From the NCBI GenBank assembly GCA_028023455.1, contig JAQFVV010000002.1, positions 30,265,725 through 30,329,724 on the forward strand: a DNA stretch of 64,000 nt, written 5' to 3'. Below, one piece after another: positions 23,952 through 35,172 of this stretch. The translations under genes were made by a program, and so were the position numbers. Source of the stretch: Epiperipatus broadwayi. Taxonomy: Eukaryota; Onychophora; Udeonychophora; Euonychophora; Peripatidae. The notes beneath the pieces were generated by a model. That model saw only the letters and a program-made list of their open reading frames with translations. It ran no database searches and was not told the origin of the DNA. Numbering within the stretch: the first letter of the stretch is position 1; every line of letters begins with the position of its first letter.

Positions 23952-24062
23952 ATTAAAATTGTCAAGCGTTGCTAGCCGAGAGGTCAGCGCAGCAGCCTTG
24001 CAAGCAAGCAGTTTTTTTTGTAGAGTTGTTGCAGGTTCGCCTCCCGGCCAATGCTATGACAT
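23952..24062 (+). repeat. tRNA-derived SINE (Ser/Leu-like head), plus strand
   Basis: A-box TAGCCGAGAGGTCAGCGC and B-box GGTTCGCCTCC are well formed, with GCAGCCTTGCAAGCAAGCAG between them. The head resembles class II (serine/leucine-type) tRNAs in its GCCGAGNGGT motif. The segment is followed by an A-rich tract. The same head is at 60.55-60.65 kb in minus orientation, so it is a dispersed SINE and not a functional tRNA: no acceptor-stem pairing is seen. Confidence 0.65.
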
Positions 24063-24069
24063 ATGGAAA

Positions 24070-26600
24070 AAAAAATTCATTAAAATTAAATATATAATTA
24101 ATCAGTTGGCCGTATTCTGATATCAAATTTCAAGCAGTTTTATTTACTTTAGAAAATATAATGAAATAAATGCACGTATTTTTATTGAAAATAAAAATGT
24201 ACCCACCACAAGTATTTTCACTTTGTCCTATACTCCTTAAATACGTGACCTCTGTATTATGTCCATTTAAAGGTCATTCATGATTATAACTTTTTAATAA
24301 TTTTATTATCAGTAGCTATACGGAATCTATAATGACATTTTAATATATCAGCTAACTGGATGTCATATCATTCTATCCCCTTTAATATTTGTGACTTTTT
24401 TTTTTAATAACCTTCATGTCTTTCGCTGTACTATGTTTCAATATTTTTACTGTTTTCATTTTTCCAACTTTTCTCCTATTTCATAATTTAAAGTCTTTGT
24501 GCCTAATTAATCATGCTAGGTCTACAAGCATCATTTTTCAAATAACAACTGATTAGAGGTTTGTAAATTATAATTCGTTGGTTTCATTTTACATATATAT
24601 TTAGAATTGTAACTATCATTGTAAATCACACTATTTATTAAATCCTATTGATGTGTAGTTTTGTTCCCTATTTAATTATTGAAATATATTTAGGCAAGTG
24701 GATAATATAACTGTTCTTATTTAATTTTTACCACATAATTTTTCAATTAGATTTATATCAAGTTCGTTCAAATTATTTTCGTGAATTGTAAATAATATTA
24801 ATACTTAGTTTTAAGAATCTATATTTTATTTTTGTAATGATTCATTGACCTAGACTTACATGCACTGTGAAATATCGATTCTAGGCATTTGTTCTAATGT
24901 ATCTATGAGGATGTTTAAAACTGAAGAAATTCAAGAAATAGCACTTTGATTTTTTTATGGGTTATTACAGCTTTCTAATTTGCATGCTATCAACCATCAA
25001 GATAATTTGAAGCAGAAAACATTTTTGTAATGCATTTTAATTCAAAACTTTATTTAACTTAAAAATTGGAATATTTACTGCACTGCAAATAGATGCTAAC
25101 ATTATTTACCTACTATTAATGCGAGATCAATATTCAATATATGTTCACAAAAATACTTGTATATAGATAGTCCAAGTTATTAAATCAAATGTTTCCTCCC
25201 ACAAATATTAAATAATTACATTTTTTAAAGCTGAGTGAAACGAACAATAATCCCTAGAGAACAAGAATATGAAAAAAGTGTATTTTAATCGTTTGATTTC
25301 TAAAATTTATTGGAAATTTTTATATCACTTCTGCATTGTTAAATTTTTATAATTTTAAATTACACTTAAACGATTTTTTCCACTCATAAATATTAAATAA
25401 TTAAGTTTTTTACAGTTGATTAAAGAAACTTAACTATTTGTATGCCTACAACATTTATAAATACTAATCAGAGACCTCTAGTGCTAATAATACTATTTTA
25501 GCAAAGTGTAATTAGGATTAACAGTTTCTGATTTTTTAAGAAATTACTGAATTCCTATTATGGCAGAATACAATAGCTTGTCAAGTAATTTTCTTTTTTT
25601 CATTATTTGCATTCGGCTTCATCCACTTCCATGATTTATAATGAAGTACTAATAACAATTTTTTTTCTTTTAACCACCGATTTTATATTATCCACTGATA
25701 ATGGCCCATTTTGCAATCGTTTTAATCTTTCTACAAACAAACATAGGACAGACTCTAGAATATCGAAACTTATATTAGTGTTAGTGATACACACACTTTT
25801 ATATATGATTATAGTTGAGTTCTTTTTTACAATCTATATAATTTCACATCAGCAATAGATGTAAAACTTAGCCATTCCTTCCTGAAACATGAATCGCTAT
25901 GAAAGCATTTGCCATGATGTGCATGTCTTGATATAAATGTACATATTCTGCGTAAACCAATTGGGAAGAGATATAGCTCCAATTATTCTGTACTAAATAT
26001 ATATTTCAGGAATCATCTTTCATCAATTACTTTAAAACAGTGTCGACTATCTACACAAATATAATTGCTTATATTCGTAAGCAAAAATATTCAGCACTAC
26101 AATCGTTTTTATAAATCAGCCTGTACTAATATGGCTAAATGTTAATTAACAGACTTAAAAACTTATTAAACCTTGATCAAAAAAAATCTTACATTCACAT
26201 ACTTTGAAAATATGGAAACAAATCTAGAGAAATGTCACCTTCAATCATAATTCATGTAAACCGTACAGTATTCGGTTATACATAAAAAAATGGGTGAATC
26301 ACTCTGCAATATATTTACATTCAGGAATTGTCTATTGTAGTTCAGAGTAATATGCAATTTTATCACATAGTGTGGCGACCGAATGACTGATGTTTCACGC
26401 ACTGAAATTGAAGACGATACCTCTTTGTACTTGTTTATATATTGTCAAAGTAAGTTAAATCTTATCAACTACATATTTTCAAATGTATTAAATTTATTAA
26501 TTTCAACAGAGTTGCAATATCTGTTATTATTTCTTTTCAAGATCTCCTAGCAGATATTGTGAATACAAGTATAAATAAATGCCCATAAATAAAAACATTT
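24070..26600. other. Long AT-rich stretch without recognised features
   Basis: No repeat shared with the rest of the window and no convincing exon was found. A frame at 25607-25858 is hydrophobic by base composition only. If the plus-strand gene spans 4-27 kb, missing middle exons could lie here or further left. Confidence 0.45.
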
Positions 26601-26604
26601 AGAA

Positions 26605-26715
26605 CATATACTGTTGCCTTGACAACAGTTTGAAATTGTTGATTGTTACTGATATTGGCATCATCTAAGTGTTGACTGGTTTTTTTCATGATTCCTATAT
26701 ATAAGTACAGCTATC
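26605..26715 (+). repeat. Unclassified dispersed repeat, copy 2
   Basis: Similar to 4865-4970: GTTGCCTTGACAACAGTTTG, then a TTGATTGTTACTGATATTGG segment and TCTAAGTGTTGACTGGTTTT. Confidence 0.45.
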
Positions 26716-27258
26716 TTAATATGTACACATTTTCAAATTTTTTTATCAATGCATCTTCCCTTTAGCTCAGTCATTTTGCAACCATCAGACCGAAAATCAG
26801 ATCAACTTCTCTCGCTATGGATGCATTTTCAAACAACCACTTGACTTTTTGTTCACGATATTTTTTACTTTCAATTAATTTTTTTTTTTAAGAAGAGATA
26901 TATATATAATATTATATACAATCAATAACTATTATATAAAAGTGCTGCAAGTGACTTTTTTTTGTCAATGTCAGGAAGAGTTTTTTAATACTGATTTTAT
27001 TCCAATGTTTTGAATGTTGATTAAGAAGAGGTTTTATTCAGTATATACATAAGTATACATTTTGGGAAGTGAATCCAGATTTATAACACTCGTGAATTGC
27101 AGGATGCATTATATAACTTATATGGAACGCTAATTTATGTAAATTGGTAATTTACATATTCCATTTTTTAGATCATTGAACACTTTTTTTATTGATTGTG
27201 TGGGAATTGTTCGAAATAAATCATACCTCTTTTATCTTTTTCTTTATGTCACGTTCAG

Positions 27259-27367
27259 CACAGACGATCTTGAGGATTTACTGAGTCGAAAATGTGGCCG
27301 GACTTGTTCGTGCTCTGTATACCGATTAAAATCTCTTCTTAGCCACTGTTCAAAACTGTTGAAATAA
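27259..27367 (+). CDS. Candidate terminal exon of a plus-strand gene
   Basis: An acceptor CACGTTCAG is followed by an open segment of 109 bp ending in TAA. It begins in phase 2 (one base completes the codon) and reads TDDLEDLLSRKCGRTC, then SCSVYRLKSLLSHCSKLLK and stop. The four cysteines and higher G+C than the surroundings support real coding. An AATAAA overlaps the stop region (27363-27368). The family is not recognised. It could end the gene whose exons are at 3985 and 4219, but the phases need at least one more exon between, and an unrelated gene is equally possible. Its stop is about 0.9 kb from the proposed WDR26 stop on the other strand, which would make a tail-to-tail pair. Confidence 0.5.
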
Positions 27368-28298
27368 ATCAATTACGCATAAGGATAGGAAAAATATCTG
27401 AATCGTAATTTTTTTTAAAACAAATATTGCACTTAAGCAGTTTAATTATACGTACTGAAATATATGCATCGCCTTAAATTTAGAATAATTTTAATGAAAA
27501 CTGATCATGACAAAATATAAAAAATACAATATCTAAATGATATTAATTGATTAAGGACATGGACTGCACCACCAAGAGGTTTAAATGTTACGTAAAATAT
27601 TAAAATTTTGTTTTGATTTCAAATTTTTATTCGTTATTTTTTTTGTATAGCGAATAGTTGAATTAATATTGACACTACATATACATACTCAAATAAATTA
27701 ATACTGTAGTACAAATTAAAACCAACTATAGTTGCTGTGTAAATTAATCTTCAGCATAGAGTCGCCAAGTCACACAAAAAAAAAAATATGAACAAAAAAA
27801 AAAAAAAAACGAGAAAGGTTGAAATTTTTTCTCAAATAGTTTTATTTTTATATAATTAGATTTTATGTACTGCATAAAATATTTAAAAAATTCAAAATCA
27901 AAGAAATAAACGTCATTAATTTATTAATCTTTAGGGGAAAAAAGTATTTTCCAACTATATCTTCGTAACTGACAGTATTTTGAAAATTGATACACTCAGA
28001 CACAACAAAATCTTTACAATATGTTAAAAATATTTGATAGAATTTATTTTTTTTGTTTTTTAAATTAAAAAAAAAAAAGGGAAGAACAAAAAAAAAACAA
28101 CAACAACAATGGAAAAACAAAAAAAGTTACTGTAATGAAGTGTTTCAACAGTTCACATCGCTTAATCAAAAATAAAAGATGTAAATGCCTCCACTTGAAT
28201 GAGAACACACTACGTTAATGGAAGAATAAAAAAAATATTTTTTTTTATGATTGCAGCCAGGACTTTGACATCTGGAGATGGACATAGGGCCTGCGGGT
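27368..28298. other. Space between convergent gene ends, probable 3' UTR sequence
   Basis: It holds many A and T homopolymers (27778-27810, 28060-28130) and no gene-like frame. If the WDR26 last exon at 28299 is right, its 3' UTR extends leftwards here. Several TTTATT motifs on the plus strand would be polyadenylation signals for the minus strand. The section 28245-28310 is richer in G+C. Confidence 0.4.
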
Positions 28299-28309
28299 TC
28301 ATTGCTCGA
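28299..28309 (-). CDS. WDR26: Candidate last coding exon of WDR26 (V-E-Q-stop)
   Basis: On the minus strand, an acceptor TTGTTTTAG is followed by TCGAGCAATGA. Two bases complete the codon left open by the exon at 41311-41493, giving V-E-Q and a stop, so the protein would end soon after the last WD repeat, as WDR26 proteins do. The downstream DNA is unusually G+C-rich for this window. Only eleven coding bases support the call and the intron would be about 13 kb, so another acceptor in 28.3-41.3 kb remains possible. Confidence 0.3.
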
Positions 28310-28965
28310 CTAAAACAACAATTTTTTTCCCTCTCACAACAAAATAACATTAACAAGATCCTATTTTAAACAGACGAACTTGGTGATCATTTCAAACAAA
28401 AAAAAATATTAGCATTTACCAAAAGAAAAAAAAAAACCCAGAAATCAAGAACTGTGGCCGCTACCATAGAATGCTTGAGACTTTGTTAAAAATGTGACTA
28501 TGTCTGGCTTTAAACCCTATACTGATGTGTTATTAATTGATACTGTAGTTAGTGATCCTATTAAAGAGACAGAAAAAAAAGACATTAGTATTAAAAAAAA
28601 AAAGAAATCTATACAACACAATTTTGAAAGAAAGTACACATACATTTATATAGAAGATTAAAAAAAAAGCTTTTGTAAATGATTTTTCTATTTATATGTA
28701 CATAAACTACCACAAATAAACCATCGTTAAATTTAACAAAAATTTAAATATAGTTAAGAGAGCATTTTATATATATATATATCTTTACATATACATCAAA
28801 ATATAAACAAAATACATTTTAATTTTAAGTGCAAAATAATTTGTGATAATTAAAAAAATACATAAATTTACTAATAATAATACATTTTATTTCTAAAAGA
28901 ACAGCTTTAATTTAAATTTTTCAATTACCTGATTCAGAATTTTCTGCTTTGTTTATAGCCCCACC

Positions 28966-29127
28966 CCCAAACATCACATGATCATCATTCTTTATGCTTA
29001 CACAAATTAACAGGGAAAATTCCATACAGTAGCAGCACTCAGTGCAAGCCAGAATAATCAATGGTTGCCAGAAAATAAAATCCCTATCTAATGCCTACTC
29101 ATCCAATATCCCCAGACTAGTTTCTCC
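28966..29127 (-). repeat. Family-A fragment
   Basis: Begins with AACATCACATGATCATC, then CCATACAGTAGCAGCACTC and CCAGACTAGTTTCT. Truncated after the core. Confidence 0.65.
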
Positions 29128-29264
29128 CTCCATTGTATTATTGTTTTTCTGTTTTTAATTTTTGGATTAAAAAATCAAAATGTAAACGTAAACTAAATTT
29201 TACTGATCTAGTCATAATTATCGTTTCACTTGGAGAATTGCTTCTAATTAAAATAAAAGTTCGT

Positions 29265-29712
29265 CATCACACGATTATTTGCTATGCTTACACAGGCTGC
29301 TAATAAACAGCAGCAAACTTCATACAGTAGTGCCACCAAGTGCAAGCCTTAGTAATCAATGGATGCGAAAAGGTTTGTGCAAGAAATCCCTATCTAGTGA
29401 TTACTCATCCAATATCCCTAAACTAGTTTCTAACTTGTGACATTCACGGGTAAGGAGCCTCGATTCTGAGAACACTGCGCCTAGATCTTGACATCTAATG
29501 CAACCCTTCAGTAGTCACCTTTTAACTATTTTGTTAACTATAATGTTACAAACCCAAAATGAAAACAATAATGTTTACAATCCAAGTTTATTCATTTGTA
29601 TAGTCATATAGAACTAAACTCGGTTCAACATCTACATATTTTGGTGTCTTTGGTTTTTCAAAACCCACAGTCACCATTATACCATCAGCAGGTTAGATAT
29701 AAAACCATCAAA
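29265..29712 (-). repeat. Family-A unit, subfamily with GCTGCTAATAAACAG end
   Basis: A nearly full minus-orientation unit: CATCACACGATTATTTGC, CATACAGTAGTGCCACCAAG, AATCAATGGATGC, ACTAGTTTCTAACTTGTGAC, AGTCATATAGAACTAAACTC, and TTTTGGTGTCTTTGG. It is diverged from the 47- and 59-kb copies. Confidence 0.65.
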
Positions 29713-30085
29713 ATGTTATGAGATAACCATTTCATATGCTTACACAGGCTGTTAACAACAGTAGCAAATTCTCCATACAGCAGTGCCACTCAATACAAGC
29801 CTTGGTAATCAACAGATGCAAGAAGGTTTGTGCATAAAATCGTTATCTAGTGCCTTATAGTTAACTAAATAAGTAAAATATGGCTGCTGGAGAGTTGCAT
29901 TAGATCTTAAGATCATGTACAGTGCTCTCAAATCCAAAGCCCCTCACTGATGAAAGCCACAGGCTAGAAACAAGTCTGGGGATATTGGGTGTCAATGATT
30001 TTATGCATAAACCTTCTTGCATCCATTGATTACTAAGGCTCGCACTTGGTGGCACTACTGTATGGAGAGTTTGCTACTATTAAAA
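29713..30085. repeat. Family-A foldback
   Basis: The left end TCTCCATACAGCAGTGCCAC ... AACAGATGCAAGAAGG is complemented by CCTTCTTGCATCCATTGA ... GTGGCACTACTGTATGGAGA at 30023-30070. The core CCTCACTGATGAAAGCCACA is in between. Confidence 0.7.
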
Positions 30086-30667
30086 TACAAGTTGAGTTGG
30101 TTTTCTGTATTAAATACTATTGTCATCTAAGACAGTACCACATCTGCTCGCTCATTCTCTTATTGATGGTATTCATTGACTGACATATTATGAAAAAGTA
30201 GGTATATTGGAGGTGCACATGATAAGTATACACATATTTTTTATACAGAACTTTCATGCATTCTGTTTATACATAACTCCTTTTATCCAATCATAGTAAA
30301 ATAAATCAAATATTGTTCTTAACTTTATTCCTACATTTGAGCGGATGTTAAATCTTTAAATTTAATATAAAGGACACTTATCCACTTTGATGCAAAATAA
30401 ATTATATCCAATTATCAAATTCCATTTAAAAAGATACATAGCGAATAACATTAAATTTTGACTTTGTCGGATGTTTGATGTCTGTTTAACCTAGCCAAAA
30501 CATCTATTTTTAGTAAATAAAATAGAAATAAATTGATCTAAAGCAGTGATTTCCAATCATAGACCATGGCCCAAATTAGTAAAGGAGGAAGTTTAATACA
30601 GAGTAGAATTTATAATGCACATTTTAGAAGCTAGCACACCAAATACAAGAGTTTGTGACAAATATTA

Positions 30668-31083
30668 ATTTACAGAGCCAAAACTTTCCCTAAAGTAGCA
30701 CCACTCAGTGCAAGGCAGAGTAATCAATGGATGCAGGAAGGTTTGTGCATAAAATCTCTATCTAGTGCTTACTCATCCAATATCCCCAGACTAGTTTCTG
30801 GCTTGTGGCTTTCATCAGTGAGGAGCCTTGGATCTGAGAGCTTGCACCTAGATCTTAGGATCTAATGCAACCCTCCAGCAGCCAATTTTTACTTTTTTAG
30901 CTAATTATGAATCCAAAATGAAAACACAATAATTCAAGCTAAACTCATTAGCTTGTATAGATCTCTGCTTAGTTCAGCATCCACATTTTTTGGTGTCTTT
31001 GGTTCTTTAATAATCACTCACCATAATCCTATTGGGCAGGACTGGTATTAAACCATCAAACATCACATGATCACCACTCTTTA
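30668..31083 (-). repeat. Family-A unit
   Basis: A minus-orientation unit with AGTAATCAATGGATGCAGGA, CCAGACTAGTTTCTGGCTTG, CCTAGATCTTAGGATCTAAT, and the terminus CATCACATGATCACC at about 31059-31073. Confidence 0.7.
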
Positions 31084-31282
31084 TGCTTACACAAGCTGTT
31101 TTTCACAGAGGCAAAACTTCATACAATAGCACCACTCAGTGCAAGCCAGAGTAATCAATGGATGCACAAAGATTTTTGAATACTCTGGCTTGCACTGAGT
31201 GGCGCTACTGTATGGAGAGTTTTGCCTCTGTCAAAAACAACTTGTGTAAGCATAAAGAATGGTGATCATGTGATGGTTAAAT
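31084..31282. repeat. Short family-A foldback
   Basis: GGCAAAACTTCATACAATAG ... GTGCAAGCCAGAGTAATC on the left is complemented by TACTCTGGCTTGCACTGAGT ... GTATGGAGAGTTTTGCC on the right. It ends with GGTGATCATGTGATGG. Confidence 0.7.
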
Positions 31283-31756
31283 ATTAATTTCGATAATATG
31301 AAAATGAATTTTTTTTTAAGGACATTATATGCATCCTTATAAATAAATTTTGTTAACATGAATATCTTTACAAGAAAGAGACATTAAATATTTTTTCGTA
31401 TTTTTCTGAAAAAACATGCTTGAAAGTGAAAAACTAATGTATTTAATATTATCAATTCAAAAATGTTTATTTAAACTTTACACTTCAAGTTCATAAATAT
31501 ATTTATTTTGAAATATGGGTAGCCCATATCATTGGCAGTATCAGATGCATACACAATAAAAAAATTTGCCACTTCATTAAGAAGAGAAGGAGTGGAATTG
31601 AAAATATTTGCATATTTTTAAAAAATGTATTCGAATAAAACTTAAAAAACAAACATAGCAATTGAGGAAATTTTAAATGAAAAGAAGATTAACGTTAACA
31701 ATTAAGAAGCTAAATAAATACATTTAAATATTTATTATTACTACTTCTGAAGGCAA
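31283..31756. other. AT-rich stretch without recognised features
   Basis: Nothing recognised on either strand. Confidence 0.5.
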
Positions 31757-32068
31757 CCATCAAAACATCATATGATCACCATTTCATATACTTGCGCAGG
31801 CCGCTAATAACAGTGGCAAACTCTCCATACAGTAGTGCCACCAAGTACAAGCCTTAGCAATCAATGAATGCAAGAAGGTTCGTGCATAAAATCCCTATTT
31901 ACTGCCAGCCTAATCGTCCACTATCCCCAGACGAAGTTTCTAGCTTGTGACTTTCATCAGTGAGGAATCCTGAACTTGAGAGCATGGCACCTAGATCTTA
32001 CCTTCTTGCATCCATCGAATTACTAAGGCTTGCACATGGTGGCACTACTGTATGAAAAGTTTGCTAGT
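31757..32068. repeat. Family-A foldback abutting a LINE fragment
   Basis: The terminus CATCATATGATCACC at the left is followed by CTCCATACAGTAGTGCCACC ... GAATGCAAGAAGG. The inverted end CCTTCTTGCATCCAT ... GGTGGCACTACTGTATG is at 32001-32054. The right side stops where LINE coding sequence starts. Confidence 0.7.
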
Positions 32069-32995
32069 AAAGGGTATTAGATTATTTAGAAAAAGTACAA
32101 AGGGGAGTAGGAAGACATGCATTGGATGCAGATGTATGGACAGCAAGGGAAGCAATCAAGGAGAAATGGGATGGTCAAGTTTTTATATGAGAGATGCAAA
32201 AAGAAAAATGAAAAAAATGTTTGGTAGATTGCAGTTTATAGATAATAAAAGAATTGCCAAAATAGTTTTTAAGTGGGTTATGAATAAAGGGCAGGCAACA
32301 AGATGGGTGAGAAAGGTAATGCGGTATGCAGAAGATTTGGATAAAGAAATTTATATCAGTATACTTGTACAAAAGGTGGGATGATTGTGTTAGGAGGATT
32401 GTTGTGTTATAATGGTAAGGAATGGAATATAAGAATAGATGCATTAATAACGAATAGAGAGTTGGAGAAATAGTATGGAGAGTAAAAAGAGTTTAAATAT
32501 ATATAGAAGTAAACAAAACATTGGGTGCGAGTTAATTTATGATAATAGTAAGGAAAGTAGTTTACTGTTTAAGACTTAAACGGGATCTTGAGCAACAAGG
32601 GAATATACATGTAAATGAAAAAATATGGGAGATTTAGTCTGCAAATTGTGTATGGAAGGCATAGAAAATATTAGGCATGTTAGTTCAATGTAAATGCTTG
32701 AAAGCACAAAGGGTACAAATAATGAAGTTACGGAAGAATAAATATGAACAAAGTGATTATACAGGAAGTGGGTTATTGGTTTTTATGCTGGGTTTGGGAA
32801 AAGATTCGGGGGATTTAGATATGAAGGCTATGGAGTTGACAAAGATTATGTTGTAAAAATGGGATGGAGCAGATTATGGGAAAACAGGGTGGGGAATGGA
32901 AAGGTAAAGTGGCTAACAGGTTTCTCTGGACATAGTTGCTGAGAGATTCCTGACTCCGTATAAGAAGTCACAGTGCATCACATCTCATTACTGTT
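32060..32995 (+). pseudogene. LINE (CR1/Jockey-like) C-terminal protein and 3' UTR
   Basis: The plus strand reads LEKVQRGVGRHALDADVWTA and REAIKEKWDGQ, then after a frameshift MGWSSFYMRDAKRKM and RIAKIVFKW. This is the conserved LALGxxRYTAVEAIRGDMGWSSF-type segment downstream of the RT domain in many invertebrate LINEs. Later, near 32640-32690, comes VCKLCMEGIENIRHV, the CxxC...H zinc motif. The 3' UTR (GGCTAACAGGTTTCTCTGG near 32908) is shared with the copy at the left edge. It is 5'-truncated, frameshifted and inactive. Confidence 0.8.
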
Positions 32996-33729
32996 ATTAA
33001 GTATTTTTGTAATAAGATGATGAATTTTTTAAATAAATGTTGATGCCTACATATTTTGTTGGACAAATAGAAAAAAGCCAAATATTCTTTCATATTTTCC
33101 TGAAAAAACGTTTAATATATATATTATATTTGTTACATTGCGCAAAGACTCACTCTAAAGCGGTCGTCAAAAGGAGATGCTACACCTTCCTTAAATAAAG
33201 AAAAAGATAAGTAGTTTAATTTTTTATGTTAATACATTTAGATAATAATAGATAACAATTCTGATTTTTTTAAAAATATTTACATTAATTATGGATTATA
33301 CTTAATTATGTTTAATTAATTTTTACAGATCTTGTAAGAATTTACTACAAATTAAAAAAAAAAATCTTAGAAACGAATGACTAAATTAATAAAACATCAT
33401 TTGGTTAAAAAGAGAGACAATTCAACAAATGAAAGTAACTAAAAATATTAGTAAATTTATTAGTAAAACGAATGCTTTATCAAATGACTATAGTGTTAAA
33501 ACATGAAGATTCTTACTTCAACTGTTGCTTATTTTACTACTTTGTCATTCTTTATAATTAATAATTTATTTTATTACTGGTTCAAAGAATACAATATCAA
33601 CTCTAGCCCTTTGCTCTCTTGATTTAAATTCAAATCATGCCCTAAAATTTATTAAAAATAAAGGATAATCTCTTAAAACTAGGAATTATCCGCTTATAAA
33701 TTATAACAGTAACTTATACACAATGAAAT
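32996..33729. other. AT-rich stretch without recognised features
   Basis: No gene or shared repeat seen. Confidence 0.5.
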
Positions 33730-33731
33730 GA

Positions 33732-34168
33732 AAATACAACTGGTTTTTCCATCCAAACTGCCTGAAACGCCATCTATGAATCGATGCATATGTTATGTAG
33801 GGACATAGTTTAGCTATTCCACACAAAATCTTTGAAATGCTAACATGTGCGGATCGCGAGTTACGATATGAAATGTGATGGTGTATTTCGTACCTTCGTA
33901 CATATGTCTTCAATGCTCTTCCTGTCTTCACGAAATCTTTAAAACCATTTCAAAGAGTTTTTCAAACAAACATTACGGTAGCAGTCTTTTGCCCAATTTG
34001 AAACAAAATTTAATATTAGCACATTATTCCACCACGGATTTAAGATATAAACACACTATCCATTTCATATTGTGACTTGTGAATAGCTAAACTACATCAA
34101 TGTATAACATATTCAATCAGAGGTAGCGCTGCAGGCAGCTTGGAACGAAAACGATTCATTTTTTCAGT
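33732..34168 (-). mobile_element. Mariner-like transposon relic (copy 1)
   Basis: The ends are inverted copies of about 80 bp: CAAACTGCCTGAAACGCCAT ... TAGTTTAGCTATTC on the left (33755-33817), and GAATAGCTAAACTA ... GCGCTGCAGGCAGCTTGG on the right (34081-34145). The minus strand inside reads KWFxRFREDRKSIED near 33895-33960, the N-terminal helix-turn-helix segment of mariner transposases (usually WFKRFKEGRESIEDD). Most of the transposase, including the DD(D) catalytic triad, is missing. It is an internally deleted relative of the copies at 43.6 and 63.6 kb. Confidence 0.7.
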
Positions 34169-34651
34169 GAAACATATTGTGTATATGTAAGTATGAAATA
34201 TTAATTAATTGAATAAATGTTTGCAAAATTACAGTTTTTATTTATAAGTACAAGATAAGCTAGGTTTTAAATAACTACTGTAAAGATCTCTCCCACAGCC
34301 CCCAACGGAGAAAAAGGAAGGAAAAGACTTCGTCCATTTTTATTCTATTCTATAAGAAAATCTAGACATCAGTTAATAGTGGATGGTTAACTTGGTTGGC
34401 TATGGATTGACTTATTAAAATCTGAAACAAATTTGCATGTTATTAATGAATTATAATATTCACATAAATGTTATAAACCATACAGAAACGGTAAGTCCAT
34501 ATAATTTAAACTTAACTTTTATTAATGCTTAGTATTCTTTCGATATCATAGTAGTCTCACTTCTTTAGTGTTCCGAGCTTTTATGTACACTTGATAATTA
34601 CTTTTATAATTAAAAACTTTTTATTTAATATTAAAAGATATTTAAATCAGT
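34169..34651. other. AT-rich stretch without recognised features
   Basis: No gene-like segment or repeat was recognised. Confidence 0.5.
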
Positions 34652-34966
34652 TCAAAGAACACACTTCTTCAAGAAAGGGATGCTTGTATCTTTTCTGTTT
34701 ATTGAGTATCGGTCTTTTGCTATTGCCCACGTCTCTTTAATCTTTTGTTTTCCGTCTTCCCTCTCAATGCATATAATCCTAGACAAATCAAATTTATGGC
34801 CAGAATTTTGTTCGTGGTCCATAAATATTGAGGGATAATCACTACTCTTAAGGGCTCTATTGTATAGGTCTTTAGGCTGGGCTCGTCTCATTGGGAGATT
34901 AGCTCTCAATTCCCCATAACATGCAAGCTTACACATAGCTTGGTTGGATTGAAATTTTGTGAACAA
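34652..34966 (-). pseudogene. Penelope-type GIY-YIG endonuclease fragment
   Basis: A 104-codon open segment on the minus strand. CKLACYGELRANLPMRRAQ corresponds to the CRAIYYGETKAGITSRTAQH block of the frame at 45.4 kb, and DHEQNSGHKFDLSRIICIE to its LEHSTGHIFE ... KIVCIE block. This is the GIY-YIG nuclease domain of Penelope-like retroelements, with the arginine of the second helix and the EH..GH motif kept. The first tyrosine of GIY and the upstream RT are absent. It encodes the element's DNA-cleaving domain, acting in target-primed integration, but this copy is a fragment. Confidence 0.75.
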
Positions 34967-35172
34967 TTAGATGTGCTGACTCTGTGGGCAGTGTCTTTTG
35001 AATTGTTAAGCAGTTTGTTTAATGACGGGGCAGTTATCGTATTTTTCGAAATAGATATATAGTAATTCTGTAAAATAGTAAATTAAATATTAACATGAGT
35101 ATGTAAGTATACAAATTAACAATTAAACGAAAGATAAATAAAATATAACTACAAGTATACTATAATTTAGGT

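Noticed and set aside
23952-24062. A functional tRNA gene
   Set aside because: A and B boxes are present, but no acceptor-stem pairing was found and the same head recurs at 60.55 kb, so it is a SINE.
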